NCBI GenBank assembly: GCA_949316495.1
Contig: OX439008.1
Coordinates: forward strand, 19,373,843 to 19,437,842
Source of the DNA: Amphiduros pacificus
Taxonomy: Eukaryota; Annelida; Polychaeta; Phyllodocida; Hesionidae
Direction of reading: 5' to 3'
Length of the DNA: 64,000 bases
The translations under genes and the position numbers were made by a program. The notes under the pieces were generated by a model. The model did not search any database. It worked only from the letters and a program-made list of their open reading frames with translations, and had not been told where the DNA came from. Positions 53,098-64,000 of the stretch are shown here, one piece after another. How positions within the stretch are numbered: the first letter of the stretch is position 1; each line of letters opens with the position of its first letter.

Positions 53098-53164
53098 TCT
53101 GCTTACTACTTTACGCTGCTGTCTTCTTGTGTGTCTTCGCCGTGAAGTATGTCTTCGTGCAGTA

Positions 53165-53190
53165 TGACATTAACTGAGCGGCGTCTGTGC
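53165..53190. repeat. 26-bp tandem duplication at the inner edge of A1
   Basis: The first 26 bp of A1 are present twice in tandem (53165-53190 and 53191-53216). A2 has only one copy. Confidence 0.9.
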
Positions 53191-53365
53191 TGACATTAAC
53201 TGAGCGGCGTCTGTGCTGGAATGGCGGCAAAACCCCGGCCGTCACTTATAAACCCTAGGACCTCACCCCCTGGGGACATGTGCAGTTAGTCAAATGCAAT
53301 TAGCTGGTCTGACCCCCAGCTCGCCTGTCACCACTTCTAACCAACTTTATATACATATAAATTCT

Positions 53366-53367
<2 letters not shown>
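53191..53367 (-). repeat. Split repeat A1 of the YR retroelement
   Basis: 177 bp at the 5' end of the element as read on the minus strand. It ends directly at the (TA)n tract. Confidence 0.95.
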
Positions 53368-53404
<37 letters not shown>

Positions 53405-54969
53405 AACACATTTCAGCGGTGAATTACAAGTTTTCATTGGAAGAACTTTAAAGCATATTTTGCAATTTAACCTGAACAATTGTGAATTACACACAATACA
53501 TTGATATGTGGATATTTGTTGAGATGAACGTAGATGTTGATCGTGATTATCTTAATGTCAGAAAAATCTTGAAGGGATGTGCCTTAAATCAACGAGTTTC
53601 CACTGATGCAAAAAGCATTTCAATATTTAATCTTGGATTTTAAACTTCGAGTAAGTTGGCCATGGAGGCCAACCTTGAGCATGTTCCAAAAGTATATTTT
53701 TCTGATCAGCGATATAAAAAGGCGCCTCCGCGAAAAATGACAGCCTAGCATTTACATTATATTTAGACAATAATGAATGGAACTATTTTAGTTTTCTCAA
53801 TAAAACACTATACATCAAGAAAGATTGTTTTCTGTCCCAAAATAATGCCACGTTATAACGCATCCTACAGCTCTCTCCATGAAAAAAAGTTTGACGAAGG
53901 ATTCAAAGTGTGTGACATATAAGGTGGCTCCCCCTGTCGACTGTTGCAGCCAAGATGAGGTTCTTAGAAACTTATAACTGCCCCAAATAGGGACAGTAAA
54001 ACACCTCACAGGTGCCCGTATGCTGTATCCGGAATTCCGGTCCTATGTCATTGGAAATATATGATCGTTGTTTGGGGGGTCCCCTGTTTTAATTATGTGA
54101 ACAGTCCTCCAATTATTGGTGACATTTTCGTCTGCTGTACAAACCCATTTCAACGAGAGGTTATTGATTGTCCTAATATATTTGGACAAGTAGTGTCTAA
54201 GATGAGGTTCTGCAAAGCCCCCTACAATATAGAACAAATGAATGGTGTCTCCCTTTCTTCTCGCCTACTCTCGTTTTGGCTGTTACACTCTCGGTAAAAA
54301 CTGTCCAAAGTATACACATAATGGGGTATAGATAAGGCCAGCGCCTGCTAATTACTGATTAAGATAATCACAATTTCCCAAGTAAACACTCCAGGCCCGT
54401 TCCTCTACATGTGTATTCACTATACGCAGTTGCACAATACATGGAAAAAAGAGCTAAAATCAACTATTTTGTGTTGTGCTCATAAACCTATAGTTGAGAT
54501 AACTTTATTGCAATTATAATTGCGTTGGAATGTATTTTCATTGTATATTTGATGCTAACATCAAACAGGACATTCATTGTGTGTATTCCTTTATTTACAT
54601 GTCAAAGTTGCGCACATTTTCGTGTATAGTGAAATAATCACTCAACAAACAAGGATATGAGCCTGTCTCTGGGGGATTACTGGCTTTTATTGTTGAAATG
54701 CAAACTTGAATCTAAGTCCATGTTGTCAGAGTTATATGCATGTCTGACACTATTATGTCCAAAGAAGAACAAAGTTAGTTTGTGATGCCAGAATAGCAGC
54801 TTGGAGTCAGAGATGTCAAAGTGCTATCAGCTTGGCGAGCAGATCTTCCTCCCTGCCTGGCAGCAGGCTTGAGGCCCACACACTGGCGGGCCACGCGGGC
54901 CTGATTGGCTGCATGTGCTGGGAGCGTTGGGGTGCCTGGCTGGCCCTGACCCAGTTTCCCGCCATCCTG
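53368..54969. other. Non-coding stretch
   Basis: It starts with the remainder of the (TA)n tract (53368-53401). No supported gene follows. 54850-54970 is locally GC-rich and open in one frame (GLIGCMCWERWGAWLALTQF), but no start or splice structure supports it. Confidence 0.45.
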
Positions 54970-55003
54970 CAGTTTGAAAGATGGGGCAGTTTGAAAGATG
55001 GGG
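54970..55003 (+). repeat. 17-bp tandem duplication at an exon start
   Basis: cagtttgaaagatgggg occurs at 54970-54986 and 54987-55003. Each copy offers cag as a possible acceptor. The copies are out of frame with each other, because 17 is not a multiple of three. Confidence 0.95.
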
Positions 55004-55894
55004 CACAATCTCTGAAGAGAAACACAAGCAGTTTATCCACAACAGGAACACGTTCACAGACCAAGATCTCGCCTGTATGAGGGACACTCTGGGGGTAAGT
55101 ACACATAGAATCTGTGTTGCAAATGATTGAATGTTATCATGAAAACGTATGCTTGGAATCTTTGAGTTTCACAACGTTCAGCAAGCTCAAAGCTCTCAAA
55201 TCACCCTGTGTAAGAGCCACCAGGGGGCATCATTTTGTCCTTTGCTTTCACAAAGATCACAGGTCATACTCATAGATGAATTTAAGGCAGTTCTGTAAGT
55301 GTAAGCAAAGATTGTAATTTCTCAATGTTATTTACATCATTTTCTTATATTTATACGATTATCAAACTTTTATATAGACATGCCCGGCAGGATGAGGAGC
55401 CAGACTGACTACCAGCAGCTCGGCTCTACTCTCTACCTTCAGTACCCAAGCATCAAGAGGCAGGGACCTAAACCCTGGGTAAGATTATAGATACATGTAA
55501 ATTCTGTATAACAATGCTTGACAATAAAGACAAGTAATTCTGGTGTGAATTTCAAAGATTTACTGGGAATGATCATTTATTGATAGTTGTGTGACATTTC
55601 TCTTTCCAGAGTCTTCTGATGAGCGATGTCAGCAGAAAGATGCGGAACACCCGAGCTGGCAGAAAGAGGAAGAGCCTCGACACACACCAGTCACCCCAGA
55701 CTCCGGTCGCCAAGTCCAAGAGCCTGATGTCGAGTCGGTCATGTGCGCCTACAATACTGGATGTGGAGCTTCCAAAGGAGGAGTACGAGGAGCACCTGAC
55801 CACAATGAAGCGCGAGATGATTAAAGAAACCAGTATTGAAATGACTGTCATATTAAAGGAAAACAGTATTACTATTAGATTATTATTTTTGTAA
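54981..55894 (+). CDS. Uncertain small basic protein gene, 3-4 exons
   Basis: Best-supported exons are 55378-55478 (MPGRMRSQTDYQQLGSTLYL...) and 55610-55894 (SLLMSDVSRKMRNTRAGRKR... to TAA), joined in phase 0. Upstream, 54981-55094 is open from ATG (MGQFERWGTISEEKHKQFIH...) to a good donor (gtaagt). It does not meet the 55378 exon in phase. A 19-nt exon at 55276-55294 would bridge the phases but is speculative. Otherwise translation may start at 55380, giving about 127 residues. The product is basic with many possible phosphosites (DTHQSPQTPVAKSKSL). Family unknown. AATAAA is at 56038. Confidence 0.45.
55217..55229 (+). promoter_or_regulatory. CTCF-like core motif
   Basis: CCACCAGGGGGCA matches the bilaterian CTCF core consensus CCASYAGRKGGCR at all 13 positions. 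It lies in an intron of the small basic-protein gene. Occupancy unknown. Confidence 0.4.
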
Positions 55895-58181
55895 TGAAGA
55901 AAATATTAGCATTGTGAAGTGATCATGTAAGATATAGTGGTATATGAAATGGTATCAATATATTTTTAGCTCTGGTGTAAATGATGATTGAGAAAATGTT
56001 TAATGTAGACACATTTATGTGAGCATAAAATGATTTCAATAAACACATTTTTACAACTAAACATGTTTTTGTGTTTAAAAACTGTGACAGGCCATTAAAC
56101 ACTATTTTGGGTATAAATTTTAGACACATTTTAGTGTCTAATTTAAAATGTTTTCCCTAAACATCTACGCACATATATGTGAATAAAAACTGTGACACAT
56201 TTTGTGTTTAATATTTAGACACTTTTTTCTGAGAGTGTAGTATGTTGGTGCAATTTGGGCATGAGCTTTCAGCACACCTACCTCACCAAGCCCAGTGGGG
56301 GAGTGGTGTTTGTGGAAACCATTGGATAACGCAGGGCCAATACGCCAGCCATAAACTCAAAGTGATGAAATAATTAGATCACAGCACTGGAAAAATAATA
56401 CAGAGCTAGGCTCTGAAAAAAAGGAGAAAAAAACACCCTATCAGCCCCGAGGAATATCGCAGGCCATGCTAACTGATACTGATTAAAACAAGGATCACAT
56501 TCTATAAAAATGTCAAAAGTCAAAGGTCAAGAGTCAAAAGATCAAAGGCCAAGGTCAAAAGGTCAAATTAGCAGAAGACTATTCAATTTCTGTGTCTCTT
56601 ACGTGGGATACCTCATGATTTTAGCACGATCTACAAAATATGAAGAGCCACCTGTTAGTGACTGCCAGCAACAAAAACCCAGCATGAGGACAAACTCTAC
56701 AGAGACAAGTTCTGGGGTGAGAGAGCTCACAATAATTACAGCCAGGCCGAGCGATATGACGTCAAACCATCAGCTCGGCCGAGCGATATGACGTCAAACC
56801 ATCAGCTAGGCCGAGCGATATTAAGGCAAGAACATGTGAGTGCAGTGTTCAGGCTGGCAGATCTCTCAAGTTGGTTCTGGTGGAAGGATCTCAAGAGTCC
56901 GAAGGTAGTTCGGCAGAGGGGTGATCTGCAAAAGAATATCTCATTGGTGCAGAACACCCTCTTGAAGCACCAAGTATGAGATAAGACGTCAAACTATTGT
57001 TCTGAACTTATTCTGAACGACCCAGGGTGATTTTTAAAGAACTTCTTGCCTTCTCACAAAGGCAAAGAAATCGCATCAAAATTATCAGAAAATTGAACAA
57101 ATGTCATTATGGTTGAGTAAATCTTTTTAAGGGTATTTCAGTACCCCCAAGTCTGGATTACTTCTCATAATGCAACATTAGACTGGAACATATTCCTGTG
57201 TTAAAATTGGAAAGGAAATCTTGTATAATTCAGTTCCAATTGATCATATTCGTTATAAATGATTATCGTGTTATTTATCTTCTTGAAAATGTAGATGTGA
57301 CAGTTGACATATCAAAATTAAAGAAAATACTCTTCGGATTTCATCATCAAAATGGACATTATCATTGGACTAATATTTGTGAGAAAAAAACGTTGCTGTG
57401 ATGCTGGAAGGAAATTTTATAATTTTCCTTTGTAAAATTCTTAAACTTTAATGAATGTATCTGGCAATCAGACATATAAGGAGAGGTATAATTAAAGTTT
57501 GTATTTCACCTCTATTTTTCTCTTTATATTTTGACGTGCTATTTTAGTAGGAATACGTTTCACGTAAGAAGGTTTTCGGAATTCTTTTTTTTATAGCCCT
57601 ACAAACTGCAGAACTGTCTCCATTCAACAGTTTGACATGATAGAAAAATCTAGTAGTGATGTAACCTTTTGAGTTAAAGACATTGTGTCGTATGATCACT
57701 GGAAAGTTTAAATTTTGGCAGTTGAGCAGTTTTCCTGAGCTTTTTTGAAAATATCAATTTTTTTGTAAAAAGTTAAAAATAGCTCTCTCAGAAAGTTTAA
57801 CACAAGAGGGCACTGACCATCGCCTTTACATGTATGACCCAAAGAGCTATTTGCATATTCAATCTCGTATAACTCTCTCATAAAGGGAGTGAATTTTTAG
57901 GTTAAAGTTGACAGTGCAGATGGTGGTAATTAGATCGGGTAACTTTTTCATCAGTGTAGGGGCCTGCACCGGACAGTTATCACGAGTGCTACTCACAGTT
58001 TGGAGGTAGTGCATATTGGATCTCCTCTCTAGCTGGGTAGCCAAGCTGTGTTGGCTCTGCGTGCCCACGAGACAAAAGTGGAGCAGCCAACATATCAAAT
58101 CAAATCAAATAAAATGAATAAAAGCCTGGTCCAGTATCTCAGAACTTCTATCTTACGTTAAACGTTGACATCGGCTACAGG
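55895..58181. other. Non-coding stretch with a CRE-bearing tandem repeat
   Basis: AATAAA lies at 56038. A 32-bp unit, ggccgagcgatatgacgtca plus aaccatcagctc, occurs about 2.6 times at about 56742-56825; two copies contain TGACGTCA. No supported gene. Confidence 0.5.
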
Positions 58182-58338
58182 CAGTGGCGGATCCAGGCAG
58201 GAGGCTTTGGGGTCTGAAGCCCCCCATCCCCCCGGTGGGTCTGTGGCTTGGGGGGCTTTTGGGAACTGGAGCCACCCCCCACCTTTTTTCAGAGCATATT
58301 CAAGCCCCCAGGGTAAAAAAAACCCGGATCCGCACCTG
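58182..58338. mobile_element. 157-bp MITE (CAGTGGCGGATCC-type ends)
   Basis: The left end cagtggcggatccagg and right end cccggatccgcacctg form imperfect inverted repeats; the interior is C- and G-rich and non-coding. Similar ends occur in hAT-type MITEs of many animals. It directly abuts a SINE. Confidence 0.7.
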
Positions 58339-58646
58339 ACGGGCCGTGGCCCAGTTGGCAAGAGAGCCAGCATATAAGCATCAGTTGCTCTGTGGTGATC
58401 CAAAGGTCGTGGGTTTGATCCCTGGCCGTGCCCAGATTGAATTCATGATACAATTTCACATTTGAGCTGAGGCCCGCACCAAAAGTGATGTCCTTGTAAA
58501 ACTGTGACCGGATGGGTTTGTCATGTCAAGGACCTGCGACACGAGAAATCACTGAGGCAGCACTCTATCTGCTATGAGTAGTTCTCATCGCAAAATGACT
58601 GAAATAATGTTGAAAATGATGTAAACCCCTAAACAAACAAACAAAG
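58339..58646 (+). mobile_element. SINE family 1, near full length
   Basis: Head with TGGCCCAGTTGG and GGTTTGATCCC, complete body and a (CAAA)n tail, next to the MITE at 58182. Confidence 0.9.
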
Positions 58647-59672
58647 GCCTAGAAGTATGCTGAAAGCCCCAAATACTCCCCAATTATTCCATTTTAGGTA
58701 CCACTCCAGTGTTGTAAAGTTGGGGATAAGATTTGTGTCCTAACCGTATTTAAACTAGTCATGTTATAAATCAAGTACTCCTCCTGCAGATATTGTTTCA
58801 ACAGAAGGAATAATCTTTAAATGAGCAAATTAATTGAGATGCAACATTTACCTCACATTAACATCACGCTATATACCAACTGACGGCGCTCACCTATTGC
58901 GGAGGTTTGAATGAACGTTTATCAAGAGTAAAAGAAAGTAACAATGGTCTGTCCATAACAGGAAACAATAAAAGGGAACATATTTCCGAAACCAAAACCT
59001 CCTTCTAATGGATAACCAATATTCGCCAAGAAAAATATGTTTCCAGATCTGTTGTAGCTTTGACAGCATTGATCATTACTTATTTAAACTCAATGAAAAC
59101 ATAGTGGAACCAACCTGGTCCAACCTAATAAAAATCTGATATAATTGCTTCGAAAATAGGATTACTTCGATTGTGTGTTTTCTCTCTCATTAACTATTCA
59201 TATGCAGATGAATAAATATACACTTTGCATGGTTAATGGCAAATGATTAAGTAATTAGGTGCAAATGGCAAAAGTTTTCAAATGCAAATTTGGTCTGCAC
59301 ACGAAAACAGTAGAAACAATGATGATGAAGACCTATAAATGTTTTTGTAAGTAAATTTAGACTCTTTGCAGGGTTAAGATTTTCAATTTGGAATTTTACA
59401 ATATAATAATTCAAAATTCAAACAATCTAACAGATATTCAACGTATTATACATATTCAATTAATCTTTATCTGATATTTGAAGAGAGAAAACATGCAAAA
59501 CTTTATAAGTGCTTTTTGTTTGTTTTGTATGTTTTATTTGGCCACAATTTCAGAAAATATTCAGGTTATATGATATTGCTGAATGTATATGTAAATGCAT
59601 AAGACAAACAACTAGAACAATATCCAATATATTCGTGTCTCATTCGACTCCATCGAAGAGAGCCTGGCTTGG
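58647..59672. other. Non-coding stretch
   Basis: AT-rich; no gene, repeat family or motif recognised. Confidence 0.5.
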
Positions 59673-60593
59673 CATGGGGAGAGAATGTATTTACCATGGG
59701 GAGAGAATGTATTTACCATGAGGAGAGACTGTATTTACCATGAGGAGAGAATGCATTTATCATGAGGAGATAATGCATTTACCATGAGGAGAGAATGCCC
59801 TTACCACAAGGAGAGAATGTATTTACCCTGAGGAGAGAATGTATTTACCCTGAAGAGAAAATGTACTTACCATGAGGAGAGAATGCACTTACCACGAGGA
59901 GAGAATACACTTACCACGAGGAGAGAATACACTTACCATGAGGAGAGAATGCACTTAGCACGGGGAGAGAATGTATTTACCATGAGGAGAGAATGCACTT
60001 AGCACGGGGAGAGAATGTATTTACCATGAGGAGAGAATGTATTTAACATGAGGAGAGAATGCATTTACCGTCAGGAGAGAATGTATTTACCATGAGGAGA
60101 GAATGCATTTACCATGAGGAGAGAATGCATTTACCGTCAGGAGAGAATGTATTTACCATGAGGAGAGAATGCATTTACCGTCAGGAGATATTTTATTTAC
60201 CATGAGAAGAGAATACACTTACCACGAGGAGAGAATGCATTTACCATGAGGAGAGAATGTATTTAACATGAGGAGAGAATGCATTTACCATGAGGAGAGA
60301 ATGTATTTGCCATGGGGAGAGAATGTATTTACCATGAGGAGAGAATGCATTTACCACCAGGAGATATTCTATTTACCATGAGAAGAGAATACACTTACCA
60401 CGAGGAGAGAATGCATTTACCATGAGGAGAGAATGTATTTGCCATGAAGAGAAAATGTACTTACCATGAGGAGAGAATGCACTTACCGTGAGGAGAAAAT
60501 ATATTTACCATGGGGAGAGAATGCATTTACCATGGGGAGAGAATGCATTTACCATGAGTAGAAGATGGTCTTACCATGAGGACAAAATGTATC
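59673..60593 (+). repeat. 22-bp minisatellite, about 40 copies
   Basis: Imperfect units of accatgaggagagaatgtat plus tt over about 920 bp. Point variants (catt/tatt, cacg/catg) are arranged in recurring higher-order blocks, for example near 60061-60185. There is no coding constraint. Confidence 0.97.
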
Positions 60594-60774
60594 TCAGGAC
60601 GTTGCTTGGCGTTTATTGGTTATCAGTTAAGGAAGCTTCAATTCTAACTGCTCGAGTGGACCCTGCTGCCATCTGGTGTATAATATCTGTCACGCATAAG
60701 GGTTTTTGAAGACATGCAAGCTTGGCCCAAAGAAGTAACAAATAATGATTGAAATAGTATTCATGTTATCGGCT

Positions 60775-60868
60775 ATCATCTCTACCAACCTATCTCGGCA
60801 TTTATTGGATATCAAACAAGAGATACCTGGGGGATCACAAATTTTGAAACTAAAGCAGTGAAAATTGT
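60775..60868. repeat. Dispersed repeat, copy near 61 kb
   Basis: Related to 41970-42065 (see there). A B-box-like GGGTTCAATGCC follows at about 60895. Confidence 0.55.
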
Positions 60869-62934
60869 AGCTGCCCTGGTTATCCAACGATCGGGTTCAA
60901 TGCCAGTCAGTTTGTGGTTCCTATGTTCTCTTGATTAAAATATCAGCTTGGCCAAGTGCACGTGAATAAATTACGTCAGCAGGAACTGATTGACTCTTTG
61001 ACACCTTATGAAAATGTCAAGCCACCTTTGATGGATAATTTTAATTTCCTCTTAACGATATGAGATATTTATATCTGATAGATATTTATAAACCTGCCCG
61101 TCTTTATAGTTTTCTTTTAAAGGACACTGGTGAACACAGATGTAATCAAGGTTTTATTTAGTCATAATCTGTCCAATTCTTGGCTAATGCATGACAATCA
61201 ATGATATAAACCAAAGGTCATTCTTAATTTATCACAATGCTCTTTACTAAAGGAGTTTTGACTGGTAATCTTTTATCTTAACCTGTTATTTAACTTTTCA
61301 ATCTTTCTCACGCTTGGTATCATTGACTAAAGAAATTTGCAACTGTTTATATAATAGCATTTACATGAATTAAGACCAACAGCAGAAAGTAAAATGATCA
61401 TTCTGTTTCTTGCATTTTCCGTATCAATGCCATTGATGATACAAACTATGAGGGGAAATAGGCTATATAAAAGAGTTATATTAGAAATGATTTCATTCCT
61501 AAAGAGGGAAATATAGTCGATATTAAGCTATCATATACCGTCTTGGTATTTGCAATGCACTTCAGGGTCAGCTGCGGTCTTATTACGACTACGGACGAAT
61601 CCCCTTAATGCATTTAGAACTTAAGAGGTTTATGGCTTTGTAAATTGGGTCTTTTTACAGAACCACGTTAATCTTCTCACAACCTCAAAGACGCTTACCA
61701 GCAAATTCTATATCAACTCAATCCTTTTCTACTGCAGTTTGATCATCATTAGTTTCCATGCCAACCAACAGAGTTACAGAATTTAGCATAACAAATGTCA
61801 TATTCTTAATATGTGTTGCTAATCCAACCTTTTCAGATTTGATTTATCACCATTACATTCAAAATTAATCAAAATTTTGACCAATATTAATCGTTATTCA
61901 TCTTTAATGTTCTTTCCTAGAGGTGTTGATAGAAAGTCTTTTTGTGTCATAATTATCTTTATTGAATAACAATTTTGTATTACATGTTTTAATATTGTAA
62001 CTTCTTTACAAGATCTGAACCCTACTATATCGGGCTGTCTTCATGAATAATGGTCTCAGGGCAAAATTCTCTTTGGTGGTATATAAACCAGTATTCATTT
62101 AATAAGAAAAACTAAATGAGTTAAACACAGGCAATTCACATGCTAGACAACATTGATGTCAAACTTACGATTCCATGTCTAGTACATGTGTATATAAATA
62201 AATAACATGAATATTTAAAAAAGCCATATTTATAGTTAAATGAAAACATATACCTTGAAAATAACATTGTAAAAATCAAAGTCACTATTTTGTCGACTGG
62301 CCACAAAAATATATCAACAATGATACCTAAGCCATTATAATCACAGAAATAAAGTAACCTATTGCGGATTTACTAACTCCACCATTTGACAAAATCACAC
62401 TACAAGAATCAACATCAAACAATCCAGCACATATACCACTACATATTCTGAACTCCGAATAGAGTGAACGTTCATAATTATCAAAATGGCAAGTCTATTT
62501 TTTTGTGAAAAGTTTTGATATAAATTTATCATGACTAATATTTAGCCTACTTATGTCAGGTGATCTTAAACTCATAGTTGTTTGTGATTTGTAGAGTTAT
62601 CATGAACATAGAAGTCAGGCAGGTGGTGACGTAATCGCGTTGGCAATGGATTTTACTTTGGATTTTGTCCCATTAGTTTTCTGTAATAGATTCACCGTTT
62701 TGAAATATGCTTTAATCAGACTTTTAAATGACAATTCAGTGAGTTCCTAATTATAATGATTTGCAATCATGAGATGATAGTGTTAAGAACTCCGCCGGTC
62801 TTTCATTGGCAACAGTTGAACCATTATCCATCAGCGATGAGTTGTGTTTATTTGGTGGGGATATTTCTTGCTTTCAAAGGCTGTATAACTGCGATATTTT
62901 GTATAAATAGTGTTTTTCTGTTCTCATGTGGGTA
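60869..62934. other. Intergenic stretch downstream of the second CK1 gene
   Basis: No supported gene. The 3' untranslated region of the minus-strand CK1 gene lies in the right part. Confidence 0.5.
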
Positions 62935-63984
62935 TCAATGTTTAGTGTGTTTGGACGTATCTACCTTCTCAGTCCATTCAGCGCCTACAATCTGATGTGC
63001 TATGGAACGAGCTTCTTTAGAATGGTGATTATGATTCTGTGTGTTCCAGTCAAACTGAAAATCATACGCGTAATTCAACTTCTTGGTAAAAAGTCTTCTG
63101 AATAGTTCCTTCCTCAAGTAAACATAGTCCGGAGCTTCGTCAAACCTTAAGCCCCTACCATAGTTGAGGTATTCTCTAAACTCGGTTGGGTAACTCTTTG
63201 TTAAAACCTCCACTGGGGTTGACATTTTTTTCTCACTGATCTTTTCATATTTTTGTTTTTTAGTGGCGGCTTTTAACCCTTGCCAGGGTAGAGTTCCCCT
63301 TAGAAAGTACATAAGGACATATCCCAGAGCCTCTATGTCATCTCGACGACTCTGTTCTACCCCTAAATGTGCGTTTATGCTTGCATATCTTGCCGTTCCC
63401 GTCAGGCTTTTGCCTTCCTTGTATGGAATATGGGTACGTGTCTTAGAGTCTCTGTACTTTTTAGCGAGACCAAAATCTACGAGGAATACTTTGTTACACT
63501 GCCTGCCGATTCCCATCAGGAAGTTGTCAGGTTTTATATCTCTATGTATAAAGTTCTTGTTGTGGATATACTCAACTCTCGCCAGCATCTGGTCGGCCAT
63601 CATTAACACCGTTTTGAGCGTGAACTGACGAGAACAGAAGTTAAAAAGGTCTTCCAGGTTAGGCCCTAAGAGGTCTGTTACCATGACGTTGTAGCCCGCC
63701 TCGTGAGGTCCATACCACCGGAGGTTTGCTACCCCGACCCCGCCCTGCAAAATGCGATACAGCCGGCTCTCAAACAGCAGCTGGGGATGCTTAGTCTTCT
63801 GGGGCTCAAGTTTAACAGCAACTTCCTCACCGTTAGATATATTAACACCCAGGTAGACATCTCCAAAGGAGCCGCTGCCTATCTTCTTCACCAGGCGGTA
63901 TTTCTGATTCGTGCCTCCGACTATGAACTCCGCCTTGTTGTTCTTGCCGTGCTTTTTGGAGGTTTTCTCGTCCTCCTCATCCAT
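62935..63984 (-). CDS. Casein kinase 1-alpha-like kinase, second intronless paralogue
   Basis: 349 residues in one open frame, with its ATG 16 bp from the window edge. The charged N terminus ([17 protein letters not shown]) precedes AEFIVGG, as in CK1-alpha. Then come [67 protein letters not shown] and [20 protein letters not shown]. All catalytic residues are intact. The C terminus is His/Asn-rich ([15 protein letters not shown]) and unlike the first paralogue. Both genes lack introns and share the strand and the residues LRG before LPWQG. This suggests retroposition followed by local duplication, or ancient local duplication of an intronless copy. Promoter outside the window. Confidence 0.95.
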   Translation of the reverse strand: MDEEDEKTSKKHGKNNKAEFIVGGTNQKYRLVKKIGSGSFGDVYLGVNISNGEEVAVKLEPQKTKHPQLLFESRLYRILQGGVGVANLRWYGPHEAGYNVMVTDLLGPNLEDLFNFCSRQFTLKTVLMMADQMLARVEYIHNKNFIHRDIKPDNFLMGIGRQCNKVFLVDFGLAKKYRDSKTRTHIPYKEGKSLTGTARYASINAHLGVEQSRRDDIEALGYVLMYFLRGTLPWQGLKAATKKQKYEKISEKKMSTPVEVLTKSYPTEFREYLNYGRGLRFDEAPDYVYLRKELFRRLFTKKLNYAYDFQFDWNTQNHNHHSKEARSIAHQIVGAEWTEKVDTSKHTKH

Positions 63985-64000
63985 CTCAGGACTGTTTGGA

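Noticed and set aside
56240-56328. Plus-strand piece reading HTYLTKPSGGVVFVETIG, reminiscent of a methyltransferase KPGG strand
   Set aside because: About 20 residues without a clear acceptor or neighbouring exons; chance cannot be excluded.

Overview
The window is AT-rich animal nuclear DNA. It has long introns with GT-AG borders, tRNA-derived SINEs, LINE relics, MITE-like elements, long (TA)n tracts and many minisatellites. The gene set and the repeat style suggest a marine protostome, most likely a mollusc; this is inference, because no species-diagnostic locus is present.

Layout. 1.85-7.08 kb (+): a complete three-exon METTL7/TMT1-type membrane-anchored methyltransferase, whose last exon sits behind five tandem copies of its own splice acceptor. 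8.6-10.6 kb: a composite of terminal-inverted-repeat sequences. 14.33-14.58 kb (-): TIMM8, sharing a 300-bp divergent promoter with a ten-exon CNBD2-like gene (14.88-22.42 kb, +). The CNBD2-like gene ends inside the first intron of an unrecognised proline-rich gene (21.98-29.33 kb, +). A 3.5-kb intron of that gene carries an antisense LINE relic split by two younger insertions. 30.16-32.75 kb (+): a two-exon gene for a serine-rich protein. 38.08-38.78 kb (+): the terminal exon of a helical protein. 45.3-46.3 kb and 62.9-64.0 kb (-): two intronless casein kinase 1-alpha paralogues. Between them lies a young Ngaro/PAT-type tyrosine-recombinase retroelement (47.64-53.37 kb) inserted in a (TA)n tract, followed by a small, poorly resolved gene at 54.98-55.89 kb.

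Shared theme. The CNBD2-like gene, the proline-rich gene and the first CK1 gene each have RFX X-box-like sequence upstream. CNBD2 and CK1 are known in sperm or flagellar contexts, so a ciliary/testis programme is a reasonable but untested hypothesis.

Limits. All exon borders are read by eye from splice signals, phase and protein resemblance. No search, alignment or transcript evidence was available, and repeat copy numbers are approximate.
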